Shown here: piece after piece, positions 22,930-35,639 of the stretch
Numbering within the stretch: position 1 is the first letter of the stretch
How the letters are laid out: each line of letters opens with the position of its first letter
Source: Acanthopleura granulata
Taxonomy: Eukaryota > Mollusca > Polyplacophora > Chitonida > Chitonidae
Reading direction: 5' to 3'
Length of the DNA: 64,000 nt
Assembly (NCBI GenBank): GCA_016165875.1
Contig: JABBOT010000001.1
Location: 47,098,625 to 47,162,624, forward strand
The notes under the pieces: model-generated
Databases searched by the model: none
Told to the model about the DNA's origin: nothing
The model's input: the letters and a program-made list of their open reading frames with translations, nothing else
Made by a program: the position numbers and the translations under genes

Positions 22930-24030
22930 TACCATGTGATCAGATATGGAGATCAGGTCTGGGGTTCCCTTCTAGTGTCTAACTTCTATGATTAGGCCCT
23001 GCATGTCTTTGTGGCTCTTCCCTGTACTCCACTTTTACACCCAGAGAAATTTTCCCTCCTTTCAAATGGTATCAAATCCCACACATGAGTGTAGATGAAT
23101 ATCCCGTCTAGGCTTAACTGCAAGCAAACCGCATGGAAAATCAACCAAAAGCCTCATGCCACTGACAAATTATTATGCTGTATCTGCCATCACCCCAGTG
23201 CTGACATCACCAGAGTCACCCATGTGCACGGAATGCCACATTCTCTACGAACGAGAGGATAAAAACACACCGCAGGCTGTGATGTTTTGGTTTGATTTAC
23301 AGTACCAAGGGATTCACAACTGAATAATGCATCAAGATTTGTGTGCCAAATTTGTTAAAATTTGAGACTGGAAGAAAATGCTATGGACTTATACGAAATT
23401 TAAAGGCACACATAACCTGAGTTTCACCAACCATTGTGTCTCTGTAGCTAATTGTAAAGTACTGGGCTATAAGACCACCACATTTATGGTTTTCTGGTTG
23501 CTGTGGGTTTGAACTGTCATTTGATGCCTGCTATTTGTATTCAGAACACAGTGTGTAAGGACTATGTATTTACTACAAGACTTTGCAGTTACAACTCCTA
23601 TAGCTCCATGCTCTAATAATGAGTACAAGAGCTTCAGCGCTACCTCGAGCTATAGGGTCTACATGTATAACTAAGCCTGTCATCACGTATACGGGTGCAG
23701 GAAACCAAGACACTTGTTTTTATACACAAATATAGTAACCTTTGTATGGAATGCTAGTAAAGAAGTTGTCATGTTAGAAGACTTACATGTAGAGACATAA
23801 AGACAAAAAACTGAAGAGTGAATACGAAAAAAAGCAATAAGGCTAAAGGAATTCAGGCCTTATAATCATGTTTAAGTAGCTTAAATCCTGCATCAAGCGT
23901 GTACTTAAAAATCAGAATTTTTCCACGTAAAATGTGTTTAATTTACATTATAGCTAGATAACTATAACCTTCAAAAGTCAAATCTATCCTCCCCCTTTTA
24001 CCTATGTTGAATTTCCCTCTTTACACGGTT
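22930..24030. other. Noncoding sequence upstream of the known Angel exons
   Basis: No supported ORF or repeat was recognised. A missing 5' exon and promoter of Angel could lie here or beyond the adjacent transposon. Confidence 0.45.
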
Positions 24031-24031
24031 T

Positions 24032-26054
24032 AGTCTCCTTTCGCCTACTTTCACACCTAGTCGCAACTCGCCCACTCCACAGATTAGGCTGACCCACTGC
24101 GCAACACCGTGTGATGAGGGATTAACCGGATTATGTCTGTGCGGATGCCGCCTGACTGGTGTTCAACTGACATCAGGCAGATCATTGCTCACCGTTGACA
24201 GAAGAGTTTTCACCAAATTTAATATATTTAATGGAGGGTATGGTACGGAGGTAATTCATTTTTTGCTGACCTTTGCTCACGTTTAACATGGCTGCAGCAC
24301 AAGTTCATCTTGAGTCTATTGAAACACAGAGAGGAGGTGTGGCCGTAATGTTTAACGGATACAAATACAGGCTGGCAAGGAAAAATAAGGCTTGGTCTGC
24401 ATGGAAATGTGTCGTATCAAGTTGTAAAGCCAGGATATGCACAACTGGTAAAGTTGTTATTTGTGTTGGAGACCAGAACCATATACACAATGTTAGTGGA
24501 TATCATCACCAAGTAGAGCAAGTGAAACATATGGTATGCAAAAGAGCCAGAGAAGAGCTGAAACCTATTCAAACAATTTATGATGATGAACTGACAAAAC
24601 TGCACACTGACAATCCAGAGGATGCTGGCCAGTTTCCATCATTTTATTCGCTGCAGTCTAGTCTATTTCGACAACGGCGAAAGATGATCCCAGAAGTTCC
24701 CTCTCGCTGGCGTGAAATTGCTCTGGAAGGAGAATGGACTGAAACCAATAGAGACGAATAGTTTCTATCCGCCAGTGATAGTGAAGATGACAAAATACTG
24801 CTGTTCACAACAAGTTACAACATCCATACCCTAAGCCAGTCATAGACAATACTTTGTGACAGTACATTTTCCATTTGCCCTGCACTATTCAACCAGTTAT
24901 ATACAATACATGGAATTGTATCCGATAAAACGTTTCCCATAGTGTACGCTTTATTGCCGAGCAGAAAGCAACACACATACGAGAGATTGCTAAGGTGAGT
25001 TGTTTTGTCTTGTGTGTTTCTCGTTTCTGTTGCTACAGTACTTATTGATAATTACATTCACAAACATCCATATATCTATATTTGAAGTAAAATGACCAGC
25101 CTTTTTAATGCTTTTCTCATTATACATTTCAGACTTATACTCGATGTTTTTCGTCGCCATGATCTCCAGTTTGCTCCATCAGTTGTCCAGGCTGACTATG
25201 AAAGAGCCTTTCACAATGCAGTGCAGACTGTTTTCCCTGATGTCGATATAAGAGGGTGTTTTTTTCACTACAGGTAGTCCATTTGGGGAAATTGTCAAAA
25301 GTTTGGATTACAAACATTGTACAAAAGTCACACCTCAGTTCAGAAATTGGTCCGCCGCGCTGCCGCCCTTCCACTTGTTCCCTTAGAAGACGCTGAAGAT
25401 GTTTGGGTTAATGCCATAGAGGATTCGCTGTCAACGGAACAATGTACAAAGTTTATGGACTATGTAACCGAATATTGGACAGAAGGGGGATGGAGTAAGG
25501 AGGTATGGAACCAACACATGACTGACTCATACAGAACGAATAACAACGTTGAAGGATGGCACCACCGAATAAACTCTGTAGCCAGAAATGTCACCCAAAC
25601 CTATCTGAGCTAATTAAGATCCTGAAGCGTGAGCAGTCAGCAACAGAGGCTAAAATATCTCAGATAGAGTGTGGTGCTGGATTTGCCCCAAAGCGCAGGA
25701 AATACAGGAAGCTGAGTGAGCATCTAATGCAACTGAGAGACAGATTAACCATTGGGGACATTTCATCTACTGAATTTGCTGATCAGGTGTCATATTTACT
25801 ACATCTTGGCAGTGAATAGGCTTTTCTATATCTATAATTTAATATTTGTGTATTCTTTCCAATTTTATCTTTCAGGTTTTCAAATACTGCAAATATTACT
25901 TACCTAAATAAAGATCAAATGGTGCCACATGGGTGTTAAGTCTTGTTAATCTTTTCAACCCTGTATTGTTCCCTTCTTATTCACACCTTGCCCAGTCACA
26001 ACTCGCCCCCTCTGATTTTTAAATTTGAAACAAGAGAAGTAGGCGAAATGAGAC
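24032..26054 (+). mobile_element. Mutator-like (MULE) DNA transposon remnant
   Basis: A FLYWCH-MULE transposase pseudogene is framed by a short imperfect terminal inverted repeat: 'agtctcctttcgcctacttt' at 24032-24051 against the complement of 26037-26054. Next to each end is a similar direct phrase (cgcaactcgccc / cacaactcgccc). The exact ends and target duplication were not resolved. Confidence 0.45.
24273..25819 (+). pseudogene. FLYWCH zinc finger plus MULE transposase, disrupted
   Basis: The first exon (24273-24994) starts with a FLYWCH-type zinc finger (two Cys, then HxH: WKCVVSSCKA, QNHIHN) followed by the transposase N-terminal part and the first catalytic region (DSTFSICPALFNQLYTIHG). 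A clean GT-AG intron (24995-25132) leads to exon 2, with the second acidic residue in QADYERAF, the CFFHYR motif, the helix around NNNVEGWHH, and a C-terminal coiled region. In-frame TAGs at 24759, 24843 and 25275 and a frameshift near 25580 break the frame. It is either a dead transposon or the relic of a domesticated gene. Confidence 0.85.
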
Positions 26055-26059
26055 GTCAC

Positions 26060-27560
26060 CCTTTCAACTCATGTGCTGACATGACTGATGTCCGCAGAGA
26101 AACAAAGTCAATTACTGCTCAGTGACTGACACTCAAACCTGCAAAATTACGAATACCTGGCCATAATTTTGGCATTGAAAACTGGCCAGCCAGCTCTTCT
26201 TTCAGCCGACTAGTTCGGACTAGCTGTGCTTGCTTACCTGACCATCCTTGTGTCGTTTTTAACCAGTACACTCCTACACTGAACAGCAACTCATGGCGCC
26301 TTTCCAAAGCAAGCCTTATATGTACCCAATTTGATTAAGGCTGCGTCGAACCCTTCATGCATACTGGACTCCAGCAACACCCGTGCGTCGGTGTGGTGTG
26401 TCCAACCATTCAAGCTGTTTCTACCCATCGCACGTGTACTCAGTGTGTAAAGAGCGAGGCGTTACCTCTGACCTACATTAAGTACACGTGAACCATTGAC
26501 ATACATCGAGAACTTCGGAGCAACCAAGTCCACTAGTCGGCTTCAGATCTGTGGCATATTACATTTAACACCCAGAGAAAGCGAAGTCATCTCGTTATTT
26601 TATCTGCTGGACTCGGTTTTAATGTATCATTTGCATCATTTCGTGATCACGGGTTGATCACTCGGGTGAACACGACAGCTGTGCTCGACGGAACAGCTTA
26701 ATACCCAAGGTGAAGGACGACCACAGGTCTGACAAGGTCATCGGGGGAACCACTATGTTAAATTAGCCGTTGCCTTTTCATGTTCAGGGACACATTTAGG
26801 TCTTGCATTGAAAAACTGAATGGGTTAAAATAACAGCTATTAATACTGAAGCAGTACATGTGCTTGTTGCAGCTAGCTACAGCTACGGGCTCGGTTTGAA
26901 CTAACTGTTGTTGTTGTTGTTTCATGCCTTGGTCGTCAAGTACTAGTACTCAACATCCAGAACTGGCACTTTATTACTGTCTTTGGCGTGAGTGAATTGG
27001 AACAAAAAAGTACTCATGTCTTGCTTACCACACTGACTTACATACGAAGTCCTCCAAAGAAAATTAATTTCTTATTAACTGTGATGTACGACGTTCTTCG
27101 TGGTTAACACCAAAGATTAAGTAGGTCGTCCTGTTCGAAACACAAACGAAAACGGATCTTTCAGAATAGTAGCCCGAAATTATTTTGATAACGCAAGAGT
27201 GTTAAAGGAGGAAGTTTCCAAAATGTGAAAGGAAAAAAGATGTAATCGCCCCCCCCCCAGATGATTCACAATTTGACTTTATTTTTGTAAAATAAAACAG
27301 AAACCGTTTCGAAAACGAAAATAGGTCAACCGAAACCATAGCCTGTTGTATTACACAATGGGCTTATGTAATTTTATTGTTTATGATGTTCGTTTGTTAA
27401 CTTTAAGCGGACTCCATCCTTGGACTCTGCTGCAAAAAGAATAGCCGGTACCCAAAACATAAGAGAAGGCCCATGCGGGCCTTGCATGGTCTAGTGGTTA
27501 TAATTAGGGGCTTGCCTTTCAATTTTCACTGTGACTATAGCGAGTGTAGGTCTATGTACG
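26060..27560. other. Intergenic sequence without a recognised gene
   Basis: I see no convincing ORF or named repeat. There is a C10 homopolymer near 27250 and otherwise ordinary AT-rich sequence. Confidence 0.5.
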
Positions 27561-27566
27561 TAGGCC

Positions 27567-28892
27567 CTACAGATGCCGTGCTAACACATACATCTCTCGG
27601 GTTTTGTAGAGAGGTGTGGATAGTGCAAAGATAGGAAGATAGTGCTCAGCCGAGAGAAATATGCTCTGTAGCCATTGTACCCATGTGTACTGTGTTTTTG
27701 GTGTCGATAGCTTGAAGATTTGTAATGTGAACAGTGTGTCTAAATCGTGAATCGATGAAAAGTGATAGGATAGATTTGAAGTTAGAAAAGGTACATGGAG
27801 GTTGAAAGAATAGGATCTGGTTGGGTAATTGTAAACATCAGATTGTCCTGTGAACAGCTGTGTAAGCTTGTGAGGAAGAGAGAGTGTTTGGTGATTTAAT
27901 TTGTGAGTGAGTAGTAAGGATGAGTATCTGTGTATTATTTGTGCAAGGGGGAGGATTTTGGGGTTTTTAAATTTCTGGAGAAATACCATGGAGATGGAAA
28001 TGGAACATATATGCTTTGCCACATAAAGAATTTGCATAGAGAAGGTAAGGGAATACATGTATCATGCAGAGAGTAGTACAAAATAAGCAATGTTTTATTG
28101 TTGACATTTGCCCGGACTACACCAATATTTCTGGATACTTTCTTACTGATAAAGCTAATAGGTGATGTCCAAGACAACCTTGAATTAAAATAAACCCCTA
28201 AGAACTTATGTTTTTCTAGGCTGGTTATTTCAACGCCATGCAAATACAATGGTGGTGGTAATGCCCTATTTTTGGATGCATTTATATAGTATGTCTTTTG
28301 CTTTACTGATATTCAGGGACAAGCGGATAGCTGCCAGCCAATTTTATGCAGCTCTATGCAGACACAGTGGATACAGCTTTGGTGCCTGTAGACGCAGAAG
28401 TGCAAATACTGGCATCATCGGCAAATGTTATAAGATCCTGAATATCTGATGATGCCGTGATGTCCTGTAATGTACAATAAAAATAATATGAGACAGAGAC
28501 ATGAACCCTAAGCACCAGGATTTAAAGTGAACTGATTAGGACCACCCAGACAGATAGCTCTCGAGCCACTGAGCACTGTGGGCTCGAAATCCATAGCTTT
28601 CGAGGTTCTGTAGATGGATTTTGTGGTTGACAGTATCAAATGCTTGTGACAGGTCAAGGATAGAAACTGTTAACGCCTTTGGCTGTAGCGAGGCATATAG
28701 AGTGCATGCCGCGTGGGTAGTAGAGTGCCCAGTTCGAAAACCAAATTGGTTAGGCGAAATGATGTCATTGGCCTTCAGAACATCAGTTATCATGATTAAA
28801 ACTTTTTTTTCCATTGTTTTGCTTGGATTAGGTAATACCGAGATAGACAGGTAGTTTGTGATGCCATTGGCGTCACCACATTTAAATTCCAT
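27567..28892 (-). pseudogene. LINE reverse-transcriptase remnant
   Basis: The minus strand reads in order: an RT start with ISVLP and a helix before NQFGFRTGHSTTHA, the block DLSQAFDTVNHKIHL (first catalytic Asp), a separate frame with ITFADDAS at about 28414-28425 (the xADD active site), and C-terminal pieces such as HKFLGVYFNSRLSW and VYNYPTRS. The order and motifs fit a non-LTR element of the CR1/Jockey-like group. Several frames are needed, so it is dead. No ORF1 or endonuclease was recognised. Confidence 0.8.
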
Positions 28893-29718
28893 GTAAACTG
28901 GTATTAAAATTATCGTTTTAAGGCTTCAGTGCTCAATTTTCATTATGGGTAAATCCGTGAGGTTAGCACATGGATCAAGCATTGCTGTCTTGGAGAATAT
29001 GATATCAGGAGATGCATAGACGTTTATAACGGAAAAACTTTTTAGCATCATCATGCATGGGCGGGTTTTAAACCTCAGGTATATAATTACATGTAAAAAT
29101 ATATACATTTATTTGTTCCTCCCTGATTGTTCATTGAACAAAGGACAGATTACCGACATGAAGTGTATACATCGTGAAAAAGGGATCAGTTTTCCATCAG
29201 ATAATCAGAAAGAATAAAAACATTGTAAATAAAATGAGGTAGACGTTACAAAAAGTTGGGGTTGTTTTGCCTCTGAGTAATAGTGGAATTATAATTATAA
29301 ATCCCATGTAAACTGGTATTAAAATTATCGTTTTAAGGCTTCAGTGCTCGATTTTCATTATGGGTAAATCCGTGAGGTTAGCACATGGATCAAGCATTGC
29401 TGTCTTGGAGAATATGATATCAGGAGATGCATAGACGTTTATAACGGAAAAACTTTTTAGCATCATCATGCATGGGCGGGTTTTAAACCTCAGGTATATA
29501 ATTACATGTAAAAATATATACATTTATTTGTTCCTCCCTGATTGTTCATTGAACAAAGGACAGATTACCGACATGAAGTGTATACATCGTGAAAAATGGA
29601 TCAGTTTTCCATCAGATAATCAGAAAGAATAAAAACATTGTAAATAAAATGAGGTAGACGTTACAAAAAGTTGGGGTTGTTTTGCCTCTGAGTAATAGTG
29701 GAATTATAATTGTCTCTG
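28889..29718 (+). repeat. 415-bp tandem duplication, two copies
   Basis: 28889-29303 and 29304-29718 are almost identical; I noticed only a few substitutions, for example 'ctcaattttc' versus 'ctcgattttc'. The left boundary touches the LINE remnant. The same 60-codon open frame appears in both copies and is not taken as a gene. Confidence 0.9.
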
Positions 29719-30239
29719 CATGAGGGCCTGGCTTTTAAGAGTAGACTACTGTGTTTCAAAGATGTTTGTACAAGTTTATAATATACCATTAAGTTGTGAA
29801 CTATACCATGCAGTTGTGGAGTTCTTGTAAGTTGAAAAATGCTTGTAAACTACAAAAAACTCTTCAAAACTGCTCCTATATTAGCCTACAAAACATAGCC
29901 TACACAACATGGACTACGATGAAACCAAAATATACATGTACCACTGTGAGTTATTAAATATAGGCTTGCAGGAGATAAAGTTCAAGCAAATGTTTTATAC
30001 AGAACAATCCACACGTAAATACATGTGGGTAACACTCACTGTGAACAAAAACAAATTGTTAGATAACTGTGAAGTGCGAACACACTACAAGCAACAGGCA
30101 ATACAGCCCAAAGAAGCAGATACCTGGATGGATGAAGAAAGTCATCGCCATTTTTCTAAAAAAAATTTAGAAAAAATCCTGAACTTTCCAAAGCTAAGTT
30201 GACTTCCGTAATGAACACAGATATATACTCACATTGACA

Positions 30240-30300
30240 GGGATGAATGATTATGGCCTTACGCCACCTCGGCAATATTTCAGCCATATTGCGGCGAACA
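30240..30300 (-). repeat. SINE family B fragment
   Basis: Reverse orientation of 'ccgcaatatggctgaaatat' and 'tgccgaggtggcgtaaggcc', ending in an attcat-type tail. Related to 2730-2785. Confidence 0.5.
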
Positions 30301-30618
30301 AATGGACATGATGATAATTGTGTATGTATACTGTGCCTCACTTCCAGTATTTGGTGATTCTTCATTAATCTCTTGGATATTATTAGTTATCTCTGCTTCA
30401 GTAATATGGCTGTATTGCCCGAAATGTCGATTTTTACGTCTTACTGTGTATCCTTTATCCACAAACAGCTCTACGTCATTCTTGGTAATTCTGACTTTTG
30501 GCCTGCCTCTGGATCCTGTGCAAAAACAAGATTTCACTGAGTCCGATGATATAATACGGAAAGAACAACTACAATACAGAAAGAACCCTTTTCCCCTTCC
30601 CAAATTGTCATTACTCAA
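30300..30618 (-). pseudogene. Fragment with HTH-like start of an integrase-core family protein
   Basis: An open frame includes GSRGRPKVRITKNDVEL and VDKGYTV, which resembles the DNA-binding start of metazoan integrase-core transposon proteins, then ITNNIQEINEESPNTG, a phrase that precedes the catalytic core in that family. The core itself is absent, and the frame runs into a SINE. This is a tentative family call. Confidence 0.35.
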
Positions 30619-30649
30619 TGAATCTATATGTATATATATGTAAAACTGA

Positions 30650-30862
30650 CCCAGGTGCCTCTCACCAATGCGGTCGCCCTGAGTTCAAGTCCAGCCCATG
30701 CTGGATTCCTCTCTAGCCGTACGTGGGAAGGTCCGCCAGCAACCTGTGGATGGCCGTGAGTTTCCCCTGGGCTCTGCCTGGTTTCCTCCCACGATAATGA
30801 TGGCCTCCGTCGTGTAAGTGAAATATTCTTGAATACCACGTAAAACACCAAACAAAAATATA
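30650..30862 (+). repeat. SINE family A copy
   Basis: Contains the head from 'ctcaccaatgcggtcgccct' with the B box 'gagttcaagtccagccca', then the complete core and an (at)n-rich tail. Confidence 0.8.
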
Positions 30863-31048
30863 TATATAAATATATCAAAAACTTATAACTCACCATTGAT
30901 TAAATGGCATACATGTGCCATGCACCTTCTGCTTCTGTGTCAAATGCCAATAACGTTAATTGTATCGAAAAACATGATCTGGCACTTCAGCCACATGCAT
31001 GTCGGAGTTGCGAAAGAGGGGATCATGCGTCATTATAACCATATAGCT

Positions 31049-33130
31049 TCAAAATCTTGTGATGTCACCTCTACACCTGCCACAGCACTGTGGATTTTTT
31101 GTACATGTATCGCAAAACGAATATCTCCTTTCTTGAGCGCATGCGTGGGTTGATTTTGCTGAGTGGCCGTGATTTCTCCCACACTCAACAATGTCTTTCC
31201 ATGTGTCAATTACAACGAAAATGTCATCTATGTAGGCCGCAGAGAATGCCAGCCCTTCTATAATCTTATAGGCTAACATATGAAAGGTCGCCGCACTTTT
31301 CCGTGCCAAACGGTTTGACACAAACTTGGCATTTCCTACTCCATCAATACAAACCTCAAGACGGGAAATAGGATAAGAGTGTGTCTTGATTACAGCATTG
31401 ACCTCTCTATAATCCATACATAGGTCGATGGAACAATCGGGTTTAAGAATTTCTGCAATGGGTGAACACCATTCACTCTGACTAAGCTCAAAAATCCCAT
31501 TGTCTAACATGTATTTCCTGGTTAACAAGGTTAAATTCGCAGGATTAAGCCTGTAAGGGTGCTGTTTAATGGGTGCAGCCCCTCCTACACGCACAACTTT
31601 GTACATTAGAACATATCTCAGGTCTCGTGCAAGTCTCGTGCAATATACTGTCTCTGACTTTTAGAAAGTTGACAACACTTCATGAAAATTGCACAATACA
31701 CCTGAATTATCAAACTTAAGATCTAACAAACCCACCTGAATGCTACCTGGCTTTTTGTACTCAGTACATGACGTAGACAAATCGTCTCTCTCCTCTACAT
31801 GGTTTAATACTTTGACAGCCACAGCTAAAGACTGACGTGTCATGGGAATTGTGCTTATTTAGCATATTAATGTGGCACACTCTCCTATGTTCTCCTATGA
31901 TCATTGTGCTAATAATGTAGGTAACATCCATAACTTTCTTTCACCACCTGCTATGGTCCACTAATATTGGCCTTAAGTGATTCCTGAGGAAAGGGCAATA
32001 AAGCGAAAACCTGGTCTCCCGGAGACAAACGTCTTGGCTGAGGCTTCCTGTCATAATACAGTTTCATTTTCTCCAGGGAGGGCGTTAATTTTGCACACAG
32101 GTCCTTCTTAACCTGTCACGAAATTGTGGAATATAATCTTGCAAGATTCCTTCTGTTTCCAGGGTCAAGATACGTTCATTTATCAAAGCTAAAGGGCCTC
32201 TAACCTCATGACCCTACATCAACTCCAGCGGACTACACCCAGTGGACTCATTCAGAGTATCCCTGGTGGTAAACAATACAAATGAAATCCCGTTGTCCTA
32301 ATCTTCTGGGTATTCAATACAATAAACTCGGGGAGCATTCTTCACAGTTTGATGGTATCTCTTCAAAGCACCCTGGGATTGAGACTGGTAATGCTGTGGA
32401 AAATAACTTGTTTAATCTCCAGCTGATGCACAACTTCCTGAAATAAGGTAAACCATACCTAGTGACAAAACTGTAACAGACCATTAACTATCTGAGGAGT
32501 ACTTACCTGTTTCAGTGAGATAGCTTCAGGAAATGTAGTACTTGTATCCATGATAGTCAAAAGATATTTGTATCCTAAGTTCTAGGTTTTGGGCCAACAC
32601 AATAAGTACCTTACTAAAAGGTTCCCCAAAAGCAGGAATAGGAATTAATGGTACAGGCTTTACACTATGCTGTGGTTTTCCTATCAGCTGACACGTGTGA
32701 CACGATTTCCAGAAATTAACCACATCCTTGTGAATATTAGGCCAGTAAAAATGGCGAGTGATTTTACTTTCCGTCTTTCTAATGCATAAATGTCCGCCTG
32801 TGGGAATTTCATGAGCCATTCTAAGTATTTCCTGTCTTTGACATGGAGGTAAGACAACTTGGTTGAAAATTGCCCAATCATCATTAGCTGATACATGAAG
32901 AGGTCTATACTTTCTCATCAACAGCCACTCCTCCATGTAATAACCAACAGGTACATCTGCTATTTCCTCCACTGCTAAAGCACTTACTTCACTCCTTCAG
33001 AAATCTACTCTACACCCTCAACATCATGAAAGAAAGTTTCGGCCAAATCAACCTTACCAGCTGAATCATTAATGGCAAGAAGAGAATTGTCCTCCCCCCT
33101 AATTTATTTTCTGTGATATCCACATGTCTG
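31049..33130 (-). mobile_element. Ty3/gypsy retrotransposon pol remnant, integrase before RT
   Basis: On the minus strand a zinc-binding H-H-C-C integrase head (HEIPTGGHLC ... CHTCQLIG, 32972-32526) comes first. Decayed integrase core pieces follow, then a linker (31843-31661), then an RT with PIKQHPYRLNP, CMDYREVNAVIKTHSYPI and AYIDDIFVV (YIDD at 31223-31234). The RT has lost a piece between FVSN and the later helix, and several frames are needed. Integrase upstream of RT is the order of Gmr1-like Ty3 elements. No LTRs were recognised. Confidence 0.78.
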
Positions 33131-33139
33131 TCACGTAAG

Positions 33140-35230
33140 GGGTCCAATGGTGTCATATAGAAAGCATAAACTGCTACCGAATGTCACTGGAATAACTTAC
33201 ATAGGCATCCGAAAGAAATCAACACAGAACCAGATTTTTAAAGAGTTTCTTTAACACATTTTAATCACTGTTCTGCTATCAGCAAAATGGGACTATTTTA
33301 AACAATTTTGAGAATTCAGTTGAAGAAAAGAAAAGAAAATTGAAAATTACTGTACAAAACTTATTAGAATCCTTTTCTACTTGTTATATTGGTCTTCCAG
33401 CCTTTACCTCTAGCGTGTATTGTCCTTCATTCAAATATAGTTACACAGTGTGTACTTATCATTTGTTACATGTTGTCACATGTATTTGGTGCTAATGGAT
33501 ATAATTAGTTACATGGTTACTGGGTGAAAGGATACGAAACTACAAGATCTGTAAATCTCATATAAGGCGAGGCACCAGCCGAGCCCAATATGGGGCTTAT
33601 TGACCCCCAAAACTACACTCAAAATTTATTTCTTGAAAAAGAAAAGAAGTTTCAACAATAATTTCCTGTCGCGTCCAAGCAGATATCTGGGAATTGTGAC
33701 GTCATAACGTTATTGACAATGTTCCTTCAACATTCCCTTGTGACGTTCTGTCGTTGTTGCCATTGTTGTTTCACACTGTAACTGTTATGTCATGACGTTC
33801 TCCCTACTCTGAGTCATCAGACGCATATATATCATCTGCTGCACGGTATGGAGATGTACACGTCAACCACGTGACCACTACTGTACAGTCACAAGCAGAG
33901 GATTTTGTATGATGCTGAATAAACATGCATATTGGTGTAAAAGTTGTCCAAAAGCTGTCGTTGCTACCTATCATACTGATAAACACACTTTGATTACCAT
34001 TACCACCATCATCTTGGAAGAGCTTACCCATGGGGCTCAGATGGAGGTGGGTCGCGGGTGAGGAGAAAGCTGCTGATTATGCATGCTCCTGGTCATGATT
34101 TCTGAAACTGCCCATCCCTGCTCGACTAAGTTACTGTTGAACTTTTTGAAGACTGCATGTAATCATTATTGGCACTGGATCCAGATACATATTACTCTAG
34201 ATCCAACATGCGATAGCAGGTGGAACCGTGTCTAGTGCACAAGGCCAACCTGTTAACATGCTCTCAGTATCTGCTGGAACAGTTGTGTGCACCAGCCTGT
34301 TTTTCACCGTGCACCTGTCTGCCTTTTACCATGCACTGGCCTGTGTTTTACCATGCATCGGCCTGTTTTTGGCCGTGAACCATTAACACATTAACACGCT
34401 TGTTGCTTACTGTTTAATATGGTATTATGTACGTGCCAGGGGTATTTTAACTTGCTTTAAATGTATCTCCAAATTTAATTCCAAAGCATTTCTGTTTTTA
34501 TGACTATCCCTCACTGGTGTCTTCAAGGAGATCAAGTCATGAGATGACTGAATTTGTATGTCCCTGGCAAAGTTTCACCACTCATTGTGCAAAAAGGCTT
34601 CGTGTATTGTATTTAACATTTATGTGTAACAATTCACTCAGGCTCCAAGTCAAGTATGAGAATTATTTCTTTACACCCTACAATGCTCCAAGAAGACAAT
34701 GAAATGTTCCTGCCAGCAGTGGTTTAAAAGATTGAATAATTAGGGTATATATATATATGGTTGTTTTGCTAAGACACCAGGGTACTCAAGTTTTCATTGG
34801 GTTTTACATGTTCTATAAATATGATATTCATACTGTGTCATAATTGTGATATTGATGAGAGCATTAATTGTGACATTGCTAAACAGATATTAGTTATAAT
34901 GAACAGTTCTTAATTACATAGTGTCTATAAACATACATGTGATCACCAGACAGTATTACTGCATTAGGCTGTTATATGGCATACCCACTTTTACATGTTC
35001 TTTATGCATTCTGTACATCTGAGTACACAGGAGTAAATTCTTTCTTTTGTTTTCAAGACATACATTTCTACATGTAGACTTCAGTATTTTAAGTATGATT
35101 TCAGTAAGTTTAACAAAATGTAGAAGGATCAAAGAAGAAAACTATACTCAAGATGAATAAAGTTGGGTTGATGCCAGTGTTTGCTTCTTTCTTTTAACTG
35201 TTTAAAAGCATTTTGTTGTATGTACCTGAG
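33140..35230. other. Intergenic sequence without a recognised gene
   Basis: AT-rich, with only short unsupported ORFs and a short (at)n at 34750. Near 34290-34370 a phrase about 'cctgtttt.accatgcac' repeats three times. Confidence 0.5.
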
Positions 35231-35239
35231 ATGTTCTGC

Positions 35240-35620
35240 TAGCCACGTGTGGATGGTCGTGGGTTTTCCGGAGGCTCTGCTCAGTTTCCTCCCACCATGG
35301 GCCCCCGTGGCCCAGTGGATTAGCGCTGCCTCACCATGTAGTCAAATGGGCCTCCGCTTTATGACCATATATATCTCACAAATGTGGACAATGTGAGTTC
35401 AGGTCTAGCTCATGCTGGCTTCCTCACCGGCCGTGTAGATACGAAGGTCCACCAGCAACTTGCGGATGGTCGTAGGTGTCCCCTGGGCGCCGCCCTACCA
35501 CAATGCTGGCCGCTGTCGTGTGAGTGAAATACTTTTCAGTACGCTGTAAAACACCAATGAAATCAATAAATAAATGTAGTTTAATATTTTCGAGTACAGC
35601 ATAAAATGCCAATGAAATAA
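35240..35620 (+). repeat. SINE inserted into another SINE
   Basis: The outer copy runs to 'cagtttcctcccaccat' at about 35298. A near full-length copy starting 'gggcccccgtggcccagtgg' then follows to about 35576, and the outer tail resumes with 'tattttcgagtacagcataa'. Both are in + orientation. Confidence 0.75.
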
Positions 35621-35639
35621 ATAATAGATATAATTTTCA

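Noticed and set aside
28926..29523. Two identical 60-residue ORFs as a duplicated gene
   Set aside because: They are the same chance frame in both halves of the 415-bp tandem duplication, with no family match or promoter.
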